Assembly: GCF_013403915.1 (NCBI RefSeq)
Contig: NZ_JABFDI010000001.1
Location: 124,001 to 188,000 of the forward strand
DNA from: Winogradskyella pacifica
Lineage (GTDB): Bacteria > Bacteroidota > Bacteroidia > Flavobacteriales > Flavobacteriaceae
Direction: 5' to 3'
Length of the DNA stretch: 64,000 nucleotides
The stretch's first letter is position 1. Every line of letters starts with the position of its first letter. The notes below the pieces were generated by a model, which saw only the letters and a list, made by a program, of their open reading frames with translations, searched no databases and was not told where the DNA came from. Below are positions 17,785 through 26,973 of the stretch, piece after piece. The translations under genes and the position numbers were made by a program.

Positions 17785-18672
17785 ATGTCAAACACCAAAT
17801 TAATTATAGAAGAACGTGCGGCCAATATTGGTAATTTCATGGTAGGTCGTTTATTACCATTTAAACAAAAGCGCATGGTTGGCCCATTTATCTTTATAGA
17901 TCACATGGGACCAGTGAGTATGAACGAGGACGAAAATATGGATATCGCCATGCACCCACATATTGGTTTATCTACACTAACATTTTTATTTGATGGAGCC
18001 ATAATGCATCGCGATAGTTTAGGCACAGCAGTAGAAATTAAAGCAGGAGCCGTAAATTGGATGACAGCAGGAAAAGGAGTGGTGCATACCGAACGTACCC
18101 CAGAGCGCTTAAGAACGTCTAATAAAACGCTACATGGTTTACAAATTTGGGTGGCTTTACCCAAAGCACACGAACAATGCGAACCATCGTTTACCCACGT
18201 CGCGGCAGATGACATTCCGAGTTGGCAACATAACGGAGTTCATTTTAAACTCATTGCAGGCAAAGCCTTCGGAAAGCAATCCGCAGTACCCGTTTATAGT
18301 CCACTTTACTTTATTGAAATAAAAGCGAGCGACACTAAAACGGTGTCTATTGGCGACTTTTTATTTGGAGAAAGTGCCTTATATATTTTAGAAGGAAGCA
18401 TTACTAGCGATGGACATACTTATGGTCCTAAACAATTGTTAGTGGCTAAAGACAGTACACTTTGTGCATTTGAAATTGAAGCAAATTCCACTGTTTATAT
18501 TTTTGGAGGAGAAGCATTTCCTGAAGAGCGATTTATTGAATGGAATTTTGTAGCCTCAGACAAAGCCTTACTTCAGAAAGCTAAAGACGATTGGAAAACA
18601 GGTAAATTTCCAGAGGTTCCTAACGAAACAGTTCGTATTCCATTACCACCACCCATACGGTTTGGCAGTTAA
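17785..18672 (+). CDS. Second pirin-family protein
   Basis: 295-residue bicupin with pirin metal ligands His57 and His59 (MHPHIGLST) and His101 and Glu103 (GVVHTERT), the same positions as in the other gene's site. It is clearly a paralogue rather than a duplicate: identity is limited to the core motifs and its start (LIIEERAANIGNFMVGRLLP) is of the YhaK/pirin-like type. It has its own transcript because a terminator precedes it. Enzymatic role (dioxygenase or redox sensing) remains open. Confidence 0.92.
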   Translation: MSNTKLIIEERAANIGNFMVGRLLPFKQKRMVGPFIFIDHMGPVSMNEDENMDIAMHPHIGLSTLTFLFDGAIMHRDSLGTAVEIKAGAVNWMTAGKGVVHTERTPERLRTSNKTLHGLQIWVALPKAHEQCEPSFTHVAADDIPSWQHNGVHFKLIAGKAFGKQSAVPVYSPLYFIEIKASDTKTVSIGDFLFGESALYILEGSITSDGHTYGPKQLLVAKDSTLCAFEIEANSTVYIFGGEAFPEERFIEWNFVASDKALLQKAKDDWKTGKFPEVPNETVRIPLPPPIRFGS

Positions 18673-18810
18673 AGCATAAACTCACCATTGTTTATTTTGA
18701 AGAATAAACTTGGTGTCTAGGCATGCAATTTTAACGAAGTTTTAAAATTACAATTCATAGAACTCATTTAAAATTCAGTATCTTAAACATCAACCTTATA
18801 ATCAATAGAC

Positions 18811-18984
18811 ATGCAAACCATATCTCAATTATTAAACATACAAATTCCAAAGGGCACACCAAACCCTGGTGAAAACACAGGCTTAGATTTATCTAGACCT
18901 TTCGATATTATTGTATTTATCATTTTACCAATTCTTATTGTCATACTCTTCCTAATATGGAGACAGAGGAGGCGAAGAAAATAA
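18811..18984 (+). CDS. 57-residue single-pass membrane protein
   Basis: A short gene: a hydrophilic N-terminus with a Pro/Gly-rich patch (IPKGTPNPGENTG), one strong membrane helix (DIIVFIILPILIVILFLIW, 32-50) and a basic tail RQRRRRK placing the C-terminus in the cytoplasm by the positive-inside rule. It begins 138 bases after the second pirin and is followed by a bidirectional terminator. Similar mini-proteins occur widely in flavobacteria, to my recollection without known function. Confidence 0.75.
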   Translation: MQTISQLLNIQIPKGTPNPGENTGLDLSRPFDIIVFIILPILIVILFLIWRQRRRRK

Positions 18985-19036
18985 TACCACAACACATTAC
19001 TGTTATCTTATACAGCATTGACGTTTCAAACACGCA

Positions 19037-19074
19037 CAAAAAAAACTCCTATCACTACGATAGGAGTCTTTTAA
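19037..19074. terminator. Bidirectional terminator between convergent genes
   Basis: Perfect 9-bp stem ACTCCTATC/GATAGGAGT (19045-19053 and 19059-19067), 5-base loop, A-run on the left (strong terminator for the minus-strand barrel gene) and T-rich right flank (weaker, for the mini-protein). Confidence 0.88.
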
Positions 19075-19097
19075 AGTTATATGTTGACAAATTTAAA

Positions 19098-19964
19098 TTA
19101 CCGCGTAGTAGCTGCGGCTTTCTTAAATTTATAAATCACTCCAAAATTAATTCCGAAGGACGAATAGGGCACTTTTACGGCTAATTGTTTTGATGTATCT
19201 GTATTACCTGCAGGTAACTCATCTACATAAGTCGTGGTTCTGTTAGTACCTTGTGGTAAATTATTTAAAGTATAAAGGCCTTCTACGGCAACCGTTCCAT
19301 CTGGTAACACAACGTTAGTATTAAATTCAGTAATCTCAGAATCTTTTCGTTTTAAACTAATTCCATAATATTCCGCTTCTGCAAAAACACTAAAATTAGT
19401 ATCTATAGGATATTCATAACCTAGTGCCGCAACAAAACCTAAAGGAAACTGGCCATGAAAATCTTCAACGTAGTTGGTCTCAGAATACGACCCCAATGGC
19501 ACACCAATAGCATCAGCTTCAGCCTGCGTAAAATCGGCTTGCTGTTGCACAACGGCTTCTGTTTTACCACCTAATTTTACAAGGGCTCCAATACGGCCAT
19601 AGACGTTAGGATTAAATTTATAAACAATAGAAGCTGCAGCACCAAAAGCGCGCGCTCTAGCAATAGCATCGACCTCAGTAAAAGGTAAGGTCACTTTAGA
19701 TACCGTTTGGTCAGAGCCATGTAGATATCCCAAACTTAAATCCACACCAAAGCTGTCATTAAAAAAATAAGTCCCGCGTAATTGCGCATTTAAACCTTCT
19801 CCATAACTGCCATAAGAATTTTCTATGCCGTTAACCGTTAGAGTTTCACCTAATTTCATTCCGGCGCTACCGATGGCATAGCCACCACTGGCAGAAACTT
19901 GAAATTGGGCATAAGAGGTTGTGCTTAATAATAGGGCTGCAAGTATTACAATAGTTTGTTTCAT
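19098..19964 (-). CDS. Outer-membrane beta-barrel protein
   Basis: 288 residues with a signal peptide (MKQTIVILAALLLSTTSYAQ) and alternating amphipathic strands such as LRGTYFFNDSFGVDLSLGYL and the terminal SSFGINFGVIYKF. Overall it fits porin-like or OmpW/OmpX-like barrels of Bacteroidota (outer-membrane beta-barrel family), but no specific subfamily or function is recognisable. Two inserts rich in acidic and polar residues probably form surface loops. The promoter box upstream (20021-20028) and terminator downstream make it monocistronic. Confidence 0.85.
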   Translation of the reverse strand: MKQTIVILAALLLSTTSYAQFQVSASGGYAIGSAGMKLGETLTVNGIENSYGSYGEGLNAQLRGTYFFNDSFGVDLSLGYLHGSDQTVSKVTLPFTEVDAIARARAFGAAASIVYKFNPNVYGRIGALVKLGGKTEAVVQQQADFTQAEADAIGVPLGSYSETNYVEDFHGQFPLGFVAALGYEYPIDTNFSVFAEAEYYGISLKRKDSEITEFNTNVVLPDGTVAVEGLYTLNNLPQGTNRTTTYVDELPAGNTDTSKQLAVKVPYSSFGINFGVIYKFKKAAATTR

Positions 19965-20020
19965 AATTGAAGTTTTTTTTAGAAGTGATTGAAGATTTGG
20001 ACTTCAAATGATGGTGACCA

Positions 20021-20028
20021 CAAAGATA
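20021..20028 (-). promoter_or_regulatory. -7 box of the beta-barrel gene
   Basis: On the minus strand TATCTTTG fits TAnnTTTG exactly, about 57 bases before the start codon, leaving an untranslated leader of about 50 bases. No matching TTG at -33 is evident. Confidence 0.55.
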
Positions 20029-20613
20029 CTTTTTTAAAAAAAATTAGTTAGTTAAGGTTTCCTTAATTATTCCATAAAATAGATAGCAGCGCTGTGTTAC
20101 TAAAAGGAATGAACACAACTATTTTTGTTGCATATTAACTTAGTAAATAGGGGATTAGAACCTGCTAAAATAGAAACTAAACTAAGAGCCACTAAAACCG
20201 ATGATTATCTATGGCTATTAAAAACAGATTTTTCTAATGGACTCTCAGATGGTTTTGGCAGATTTATTGGGTTTAGAGAATATGACGTATCGTTTTGTCT
20301 TGATTGTTTGAGTTGGAGCGATTAGAGAAAAGTGAAGGAATCAAAGGTGTTTAAACCTTGGTATTTAAATATCAATCGTCAGTCCGAGTGTCCCGCCTTT
20401 TTTGTCTGGGTGTATCGAGAACCTTATGAAATATGATAATTGGATAACTTTTAGTTAAGGAGATATAATAAAAAATAACACTGCTTTTTATTTTTAGAAT
20501 TGATTTAATAAATTCATGAACAACCAAAATCCACCAAAATTTCTCGTTAGGTACTTTTTTTATCCTAATTTTAGAGGCACAATTAACCCTACTATAAAAA
20601 ATAATCTTCCAAA
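20029..20613. other. Long intergenic region with one repeat copy
   Basis: A 65-codon open frame at 20125 starts with TTG and has no recognisable content; I do not regard it as a gene. The only structure seen is the dispersed repeat at 20377-20425. The end of this region is AT-rich and carries the unassigned promoter of the downstream regulator. Confidence 0.5.
20377..20425. repeat. Dispersed repeat, GTCAGTTCGAGTG family, copy 1
   Basis: Begins CGTCAGTCCGAGTGTCCCG and ends TGTATCGAGAACCTT; same layout as copies at 32778, 33231 and 33915. The CTCGATACA/TGTATCGAG-like end and the CCCG...CGGG core suggest a folded or palindromic element. Confidence 0.8.
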
Positions 20614-22251
20614 ATGCATACCTTAAAGTTCATTTTTGGCTTCATAGCAGTCTTGCTTTTGCAACATAGCCTGTGGTCTCAAAATTTAGATTCGCTGACT
20701 AAAGTACTCGAAACGAAGATGAGCAATCATAATGTCTATGAGCTTCAAAAAGAAGAACGCATCAAAAATTACCTTGCCCAGAGACATAACACTAAACATC
20801 TTAAACAGCAATACGACATAACAAACACCATTTTTCAAGAGTATCAATTTTACAGCTTTAACGACGCCCTACAACATATTGAAAAAAACATAGAGTTAGC
20901 AGAAACACTAAATGATGATCTATTAGTCAATGAAGCCATCTTAAAAATGGGATTACTATTAGTAAATACTGGTCGATTTAAAGAATCTATTGACGCTCTA
21001 AGCGAAATAGACAGAAACGCCCTCCCAGAATCCTTAATTAATGATTACTTTATTGCCTACGAAGAAGGCTACTCTGGGTTGGCATACAATACCGCTGTGA
21101 AACGAAGCCAATCTAATTATTCCCAATTATACACGTCTTACAAAGATTCATTATATGCCAGAATACAACCAAACACCGAAGAAGCCTTACGAATAAAAGA
21201 AAAAGAACATAGAGATAGCCGTAACTTAGATAGCGCTTTTACTGTGAATTCACAGCGCTTAGATATGGTAGAGATGGGATCGAGAGGCTTTTCCCTTGTT
21301 ACTTTCGAACGCTCTTTGTTGTATCAATTAAATAACCAAATCACAAAGCAAAAAGAATATCTCATGCTTTCTGCTATTTCAGATATTCAGGCTGCTGTAA
21401 AGGATAATGCCTCTATGGGAACCTTAGCAAAACTCTTATTTATAGAGGGTGATATCGATAGAGCCCACCAATACATCAATTTTTCATACGATGATGCCGA
21501 GTTTTACAATTCGCAATTACGCTTTGTAGATATCGCTAATAACATGCCTTTAATAACGAAGGCCTATGAGCAAAAAAGTACCAAACAGAAAAACAAACTT
21601 CAGAAGTCATTAATCTTTATAAGCATCTTAGCGACTTTTTTATTAGTGGCTGTCTACCTTATTTTTAAACAGGTAAAAAAAGTATCTATTGCAAGAAATA
21701 ATTTAAAAGTAGCAAACGAACAACTGAAAGTATTCAATGAAAAACTAAACACCTCTAACGAAGATTTAAAACGTTTATATTCTGAACTGTCCGAAGTCGA
21801 CAAAGTAAAAGAACATTACATTGGCAGTTTTTTAAATCTGTATTCCGAATATATAGACAAACTAGATGTATACAGAAAGCTGGTTCGCAAATATGTAAAC
21901 GCCAATCAAATGACGGCGCTTTTAAAACTGTCAAAGTCAAAACAGTTTATAGACGAAGAACTCGAGATTTTTAACCGCAACTTTGATAGTTCATTTTTAC
22001 ATATTTATCCTAATTTCTTAAACGACATTAATCAACTGCTTAAACCAGAACATCAAATAGACCTCAAAAACCAAAGTGAACTCAATACAGAGTTAAGAAT
22101 TCTGGCCTTAATAAAATTAGGAATTAACAACAGTTCTAGAATTGCAAAAATCTTGCGATACTCTGTAAATACCATTTATAATTATCGGGCAGCGATTAAT
22201 AAATCAGCAATTGATAAAGAAAATTTTGAAGAGATGATAAAATCAGTCTAA
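20614..22251 (+). CDS. DUF6377-type transmembrane transcriptional regulator of the SusCD locus
   Basis: 545 residues: signal peptide (1-22), a periplasmic helical TPR-like region (about 25-320), one membrane helix (331-352), a coiled coil (355-395) and a cytoplasmic end carrying a LuxR-like helix-turn-helix (about 494-526, ELRILALIKLGINNSSRIAK then SVNTIYNYRA). This is the DUF6377 layout found next to SusC/SusD genes in Bacteroidota. It probably senses a glycan or its products in the periplasm and drives the operon downstream, which starts 253 bases later. Regulation is inferred from family and position. Confidence 0.87.
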   Translation: MHTLKFIFGFIAVLLLQHSLWSQNLDSLTKVLETKMSNHNVYELQKEERIKNYLAQRHNTKHLKQQYDITNTIFQEYQFYSFNDALQHIEKNIELAETLNDDLLVNEAILKMGLLLVNTGRFKESIDALSEIDRNALPESLINDYFIAYEEGYSGLAYNTAVKRSQSNYSQLYTSYKDSLYARIQPNTEEALRIKEKEHRDSRNLDSAFTVNSQRLDMVEMGSRGFSLVTFERSLLYQLNNQITKQKEYLMLSAISDIQAAVKDNASMGTLAKLLFIEGDIDRAHQYINFSYDDAEFYNSQLRFVDIANNMPLITKAYEQKSTKQKNKLQKSLIFISILATFLLVAVYLIFKQVKKVSIARNNLKVANEQLKVFNEKLNTSNEDLKRLYSELSEVDKVKEHYIGSFLNLYSEYIDKLDVYRKLVRKYVNANQMTALLKLSKSKQFIDEELEIFNRNFDSSFLHIYPNFLNDINQLLKPEHQIDLKNQSELNTELRILALIKLGINNSSRIAKILRYSVNTIYNYRAAINKSAIDKENFEEMIKSV

Positions 22252-22504
22252 TAAATAGCGCTTTTTAATAAAAACCTAACACCTTTATTGTTGATTTAGC
22301 AGTACAATCTAAAATATCCGCCTTAAAAATCCACTTATTCCGCATTCAAAAATATTCACAAACACCTACTAAACAGATGTTTGTAAATAATTACGCGTTT
22401 CAAAAATCCACTATTTAGAATTTAGCTATTGGTCGTACAGACATATCGTAGTAATTTGCTATCGCTTATTAATTATGTATATCAACTAATATCTCTACAT
22501 TCAA

Positions 22505-25453
22505 ATGATCTATAAAAAAATAGTTTTCATCACAGCAATTTTAATGTCTTTCTGGTGTGCTAATAAAAGTATGGCACAATCTAAAGTTACTGGTATCGTA
22601 ACCGAAAACGGAATCATGCCTTTACCAGGCGTTTCTGTTATTATAAAAGGAACCACAATAGGAGTCAGTACAGACTTTGACGGTAAGTATGCCTTTTCGG
22701 AAGGTATTAACGACAACTCCATATTGGTATTTAGTTATCTCGGATTTAAAACCCAAGAGATTCTAGTCAACGGTCAATCAGTAATCGATGTACAATTACA
22801 AGAAGATGCAAGTCTTTTAGACGAAGTCGTACTTGTCGGTTACGGATCACAACTAAAAAAAGATATCACAGGATCTGTATCCACTATAGATAGTGAGGCT
22901 TTTGAATCACGACCAAATACGCAAGTCGGTTCCTTATTACAAGGGCAAACGGCAGGTGTACAAGTCATATCAGGTTCCGGAAAACCGTCGGGCGGATTTA
23001 GTGTACGTATTAGAGGAACCAATTCAATTAATGCCAGTAGCGAACCATTATATGTGGTTGATGGTGTTCCAACAACAGATACCAGAGCTATTAATCCAAG
23101 CGATATCGATACCATAACAGTCCTTAAAGATGCCTCGTCTGCTGCAATTTATGGTGCACAAGGTGCTAATGGTGTTGTTTTAATCACCACTAAAAGAGGA
23201 ACCACAGCAAAACCAAAAGTAAGCTTAGACGTCTATACTGGTGTCTCTCAAGTTTGGAATACCCTACCCGTTTTAAATGGAGAACAGTATAGAGATTTAA
23301 TGACCGAAATGGGCCTAACAACCGATTGGGACAGCTATACAGAACGTACCGATTGGCAAGATGAAATTTTCCAAAATGGATTCTCACAAAATTACCAAGC
23401 CTCAGTGTCTGGTAAAACAGAAGGGACTAACTATTTTGTATCTGCAGGGCATTTGTCACAAGAAGGTGCTGTAAGAAGTTCAGAAATAGCCCGAAGTAAT
23501 TTTAAAATCAATTTTGATCAAGACATCAATGATTGGTTAAAAATCGGAACGAGAATAGCTTATACCTCATACAAAGATGTAGATGTCAATGATAATAATA
23601 GCGTCAATCAAGGTGGTGTGCTTTTAGGTGCATTAACCACACCATCCATAATTGGAGTATACAATGATAATGGCATGTTTACAAGTAACCCGTTTCAAAA
23701 CTGGGAAAACCCATTAGCAAGTACAGATGGCTTAGATAGAGAGTATAATAACGAACGCTTTTTAGGAAACATCTATTTAGAAGCCAAGTTTCTAGAAAAT
23801 TTCAAATACAGATTCAATTATGGTATCGACAACAGCAATGGGATTTTTGATTCTTTCTTAGATCCATTTAGAACAGGATTTGGTGTCGCTATTGGTGGAC
23901 AAGGCATTAGTAACACAGATAAGAAATCCTACTATATTGTAGAAAACACCTTGAGCTTTAATAAAAGATTTAATAAACACACTGTAGAAGCTTTAGTAGG
24001 TTCTGTGGCGCAAAAATTCAGTTATGAAAACAGTTCGATACAAACAAGAAATTTTGCTAGTGCATCGGTAACAACACCAAATGGTGGGTCGGAACTATTT
24101 GATGCCTCAGCATGGAAATCAGAAAGAGCCAATGCCTCTTTTTTAAGTAGAGTGAATTATAGTTTTGATGATAAATACTTACTAACTGCCAACTTTAGAG
24201 CTGATGGTTCTAGTGTATTCGGTCCAAATCAAAGATGGGGCTATTTTCCATCCTTCTCTGTGGGCTGGAGAGTGTCTAACGAAAATTTCATGAAAGAAGA
24301 TAGCTTTATAAATGATTTTAAAATTAGAGCAGGCTGGGGAATTGTTGGTAACGACAATATTAATGCTTACAGTTATTTAGGACGTGTAGGATCTGGTGCT
24401 AATTATCCTTTTGGTGGCGCTGCGCAACCTGGTACATACCCAGCATCGATTGAAAATCTTGAATTAAAATGGGAAGAATCTGAACAAACTAATATTGGTT
24501 TCGACCTTACCATGTTCGATAACAGAGTGAATCTTACGGCGGATGCTTACATCAAAAAGACCAACGATTTACTGCTAAATGCTCCTTTACCAACCGCAAC
24601 AGGTTTCGATAATGCCATTAGAAATATTGGTGAAATTCAAAATAAAGGAATTGAATTCGCTTTAAATACAGTGAACATCCAAACTGAAAGTTTATCATGG
24701 AAAACAGGTTTTAATATCTCATTCAACCGCAACGAAGTAATTAGTTTGGTGGGTCAAGAACTCTTGCAAGGTGGTATAACAGGTGGTAGAGGTGAAGCCA
24801 GCTTAGTTAGAGAAGGGGAGCCTCTAGGGTCCTTATATGGCTATATTTTTGGAGGTGTAGACCCTACAACAGGAGATGCCTACTACGTAGATAAAGACGG
24901 GAATTCAACCTTTACACCAAGTGCTGATGACCGTACGATTATCGGAGATGCTAATCCAGATTTCTTCTATGGAATTACTAGTAATTTAAATTATAAAGGC
25001 TTTGGACTATTTGTATTCCTTCAAGGGTCTCAGGGTAATGATATGTTAAACGTAACACGTATTGACACGGAAGGAATGATAGATCCTAAAAATCAATCTA
25101 TAGCAGTATTAAATCGCTGGAGACAACCGGGAGATATAACAGATATACCTAGAGCAAGTTTCGGAAATAGTGACAACTCTAGAGTTTCAACACGCTTTAT
25201 CGAAGACGCATCCTATTTAAGATTCAAAACAATAACCTTAAGCTATGATTTACCTCAAACTATAATTGATAAGCTAGGAATAACAGCATTAAAGATTTAT
25301 GGCACTGGCGAAAATATGTTTACCATAACGGACTATTCAGGCTTTGATCCTGAAGTGAATGCCTTCGGTGGAAGTAACACGGTTCAGGGTATCGATTTCG
25401 GAACCTATCCACAAACAAGGAATGTAATTTTCGGAATCAACGCAACTTTTTAA
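22505..25453 (+). CDS. SusC/RagA-family TonB-linked outer-membrane transporter
   Basis: 982-residue TonB-dependent glycan importer. After a signal peptide comes a carboxypeptidase-like regulatory domain (VTGIVTENGIMPLPGVSVII, about 28-95), the TonB-dependent plug with SGSGKPSGGFSVRIRGTNSI and YVVDGVP, then the 22-strand barrel, ending NVIFGINATF. This matches the SusC family full length. It is followed after 32 bases by its partner SusD. No TonB-box extension for ECF anti-sigma signalling (N-terminal STN domain) is present, consistent with control by the DUF6377 protein. Confidence 0.97.
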   Translation: MIYKKIVFITAILMSFWCANKSMAQSKVTGIVTENGIMPLPGVSVIIKGTTIGVSTDFDGKYAFSEGINDNSILVFSYLGFKTQEILVNGQSVIDVQLQEDASLLDEVVLVGYGSQLKKDITGSVSTIDSEAFESRPNTQVGSLLQGQTAGVQVISGSGKPSGGFSVRIRGTNSINASSEPLYVVDGVPTTDTRAINPSDIDTITVLKDASSAAIYGAQGANGVVLITTKRGTTAKPKVSLDVYTGVSQVWNTLPVLNGEQYRDLMTEMGLTTDWDSYTERTDWQDEIFQNGFSQNYQASVSGKTEGTNYFVSAGHLSQEGAVRSSEIARSNFKINFDQDINDWLKIGTRIAYTSYKDVDVNDNNSVNQGGVLLGALTTPSIIGVYNDNGMFTSNPFQNWENPLASTDGLDREYNNERFLGNIYLEAKFLENFKYRFNYGIDNSNGIFDSFLDPFRTGFGVAIGGQGISNTDKKSYYIVENTLSFNKRFNKHTVEALVGSVAQKFSYENSSIQTRNFASASVTTPNGGSELFDASAWKSERANASFLSRVNYSFDDKYLLTANFRADGSSVFGPNQRWGYFPSFSVGWRVSNENFMKEDSFINDFKIRAGWGIVGNDNINAYSYLGRVGSGANYPFGGAAQPGTYPASIENLELKWEESEQTNIGFDLTMFDNRVNLTADAYIKKTNDLLLNAPLPTATGFDNAIRNIGEIQNKGIEFALNTVNIQTESLSWKTGFNISFNRNEVISLVGQELLQGGITGGRGEASLVREGEPLGSLYGYIFGGVDPTTGDAYYVDKDGNSTFTPSADDRTIIGDANPDFFYGITSNLNYKGFGLFVFLQGSQGNDMLNVTRIDTEGMIDPKNQSIAVLNRWRQPGDITDIPRASFGNSDNSRVSTRFIEDASYLRFKTITLSYDLPQTIIDKLGITALKIYGTGENMFTITDYSGFDPEVNAFGGSNTVQGIDFGTYPQTRNVIFGINATF

Positions 25454-25485
25454 GGGATCATAAAATAATTAAATAAACATAAACC

Positions 25486-26961
25486 ATGAAAATATTTAAA
25501 ACAGCAATAATAGGATTACTTCTATCTGCAACTATGGGTTGTGAGGATTATTTAGACCTGCAACCAATTTCAGAGGAAACGAGTAGTAATGCTTATGACA
25601 CTGCAAGTCAAATAGAAGCGGCATTGGTGGGTGCTTACGAGTCCTTTCAATCGTCAGAGTATTATGTTTGGGATAATGTATTATTACAAGATGTACGTTC
25701 AGACAACTGTTATGCAGGTGGTGATAACCCAGAAATATTCCAATACGATTATATCGATATTGCTCCGACACATTCAAGATTATTTACGCATTGGTCTAAC
25801 CTCTACAACGCCATTTCAAAAGCCAACTTAGTAATAGAACGTGTTGATGGGATCAATGACCCTTTACTTACAGAAGAACGCAGAAACCAAATTAAAGGGG
25901 AAGCCATCTTTTTAAGATCATACCACTATTTTACTTTAGTTAAACTTTGGGGAGGTGTACCATTAATTACCAACACCATAACATCTACAGAAGCTGCAAG
26001 CGTAAATATCCCAAGAGCATCTATAGAAGCCGTTTATGCGCAAATCACAACAGATTTAGAGTTAGCCGCAACGTTATTACCAGACGTTTATGGTAATGAT
26101 GCAAGTGTTAACAAAGCAAGAGCAACTGCTGGTGCAGCGCATGCATTGGCAGCAAAAGCCTATGCACAACAACCATCTCCAGATTATGACGCCGTATTAG
26201 GACATATCGAAGCTGTTGAAAGTAGTAGTGCCAATTATACCCTGATTCCTTACGACCAACTATTTAATGGTAATAATTATAACAATGCAGAGTCGATAAT
26301 TGAGGTGCAGTACCTAGGAGGTAACGAAGGGAACTATGGACCACAACTACTGTTACCACCGTCTGTAAGTGGTGACTCGTGGAGGAAATTTGTAACTCCA
26401 TCTGTCGACTTGATTAATACGTTTGATGCTGAAGGAGATACCGTAAGAAAAAATGCTAGTGTTTTATTCGAGTCGGTGCAATGGGTCGATGAGTTTTGGG
26501 AAAACACCCAAGGGGCAACAATTCCTTTTAGTTACAAATGGAAAAATGCAAGTGGTTTCGCTAGTGCCGACAATACGTACCTCATAAGATATGGTGATAT
26601 CGTATTACTTAAAGCCGAAGCCCTAAATGAGACCAACCAACTACAGGCTGCTATAAATGAAGTCAACAAAATAAGAACTAGAGTACAATTGCCAGACCTC
26701 ACCAATGCGCAAAGCAGTTCGCAACAAGTATTACGTCAATCCATATTAAAAGAACGTCGCTTAGAGTTATTTCAAGAAGGACAACGTTGGGACGATTTGG
26801 CTAGAAATAATGCTTTAGTCGCAACAATGAACGCGCTCGTAGAAGTCGATTTAAGAACGGGGAACACCGTAGATTATAATATGACGGAGGCTAAAAAGTT
26901 ACTGCCAATACCACAACAAGAATTGGATAGAAACCCAGCATTAGTTCAAAACCCACTATAA
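25486..26961 (+). CDS. SusD/RagB-family glycan-binding lipoprotein
   Basis: 491-residue surface lipoprotein, partner lid of the SusC transporter. Lipobox SATMGC (Cys19), then EDYLDLQPISEETSSNAY, the usual SusD start. The family motifs IKGEAIFLRSYHYFTLVKLWG and GVPLITN and, near the C-terminus, LKERRLELFQEGQRWDDLAR and YNMTEAKKLLPIPQQELDRNP are present. It should bind the oligosaccharide at the surface. Gap to the following SusE-like gene is 12 bases. Confidence 0.97.
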   Translation: MKIFKTAIIGLLLSATMGCEDYLDLQPISEETSSNAYDTASQIEAALVGAYESFQSSEYYVWDNVLLQDVRSDNCYAGGDNPEIFQYDYIDIAPTHSRLFTHWSNLYNAISKANLVIERVDGINDPLLTEERRNQIKGEAIFLRSYHYFTLVKLWGGVPLITNTITSTEAASVNIPRASIEAVYAQITTDLELAATLLPDVYGNDASVNKARATAGAAHALAAKAYAQQPSPDYDAVLGHIEAVESSSANYTLIPYDQLFNGNNYNNAESIIEVQYLGGNEGNYGPQLLLPPSVSGDSWRKFVTPSVDLINTFDAEGDTVRKNASVLFESVQWVDEFWENTQGATIPFSYKWKNASGFASADNTYLIRYGDIVLLKAEALNETNQLQAAINEVNKIRTRVQLPDLTNAQSSSQQVLRQSILKERRLELFQEGQRWDDLARNNALVATMNALVEVDLRTGNTVDYNMTEAKKLLPIPQQELDRNPALVQNPL

Positions 26962-26973
26962 CATTTAGAAACT

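Noticed and set aside
20125..20325. 66-codon frame starting with TTG
   Set aside because: No family, no promoter box, no codon pattern like its neighbours; treated as chance.
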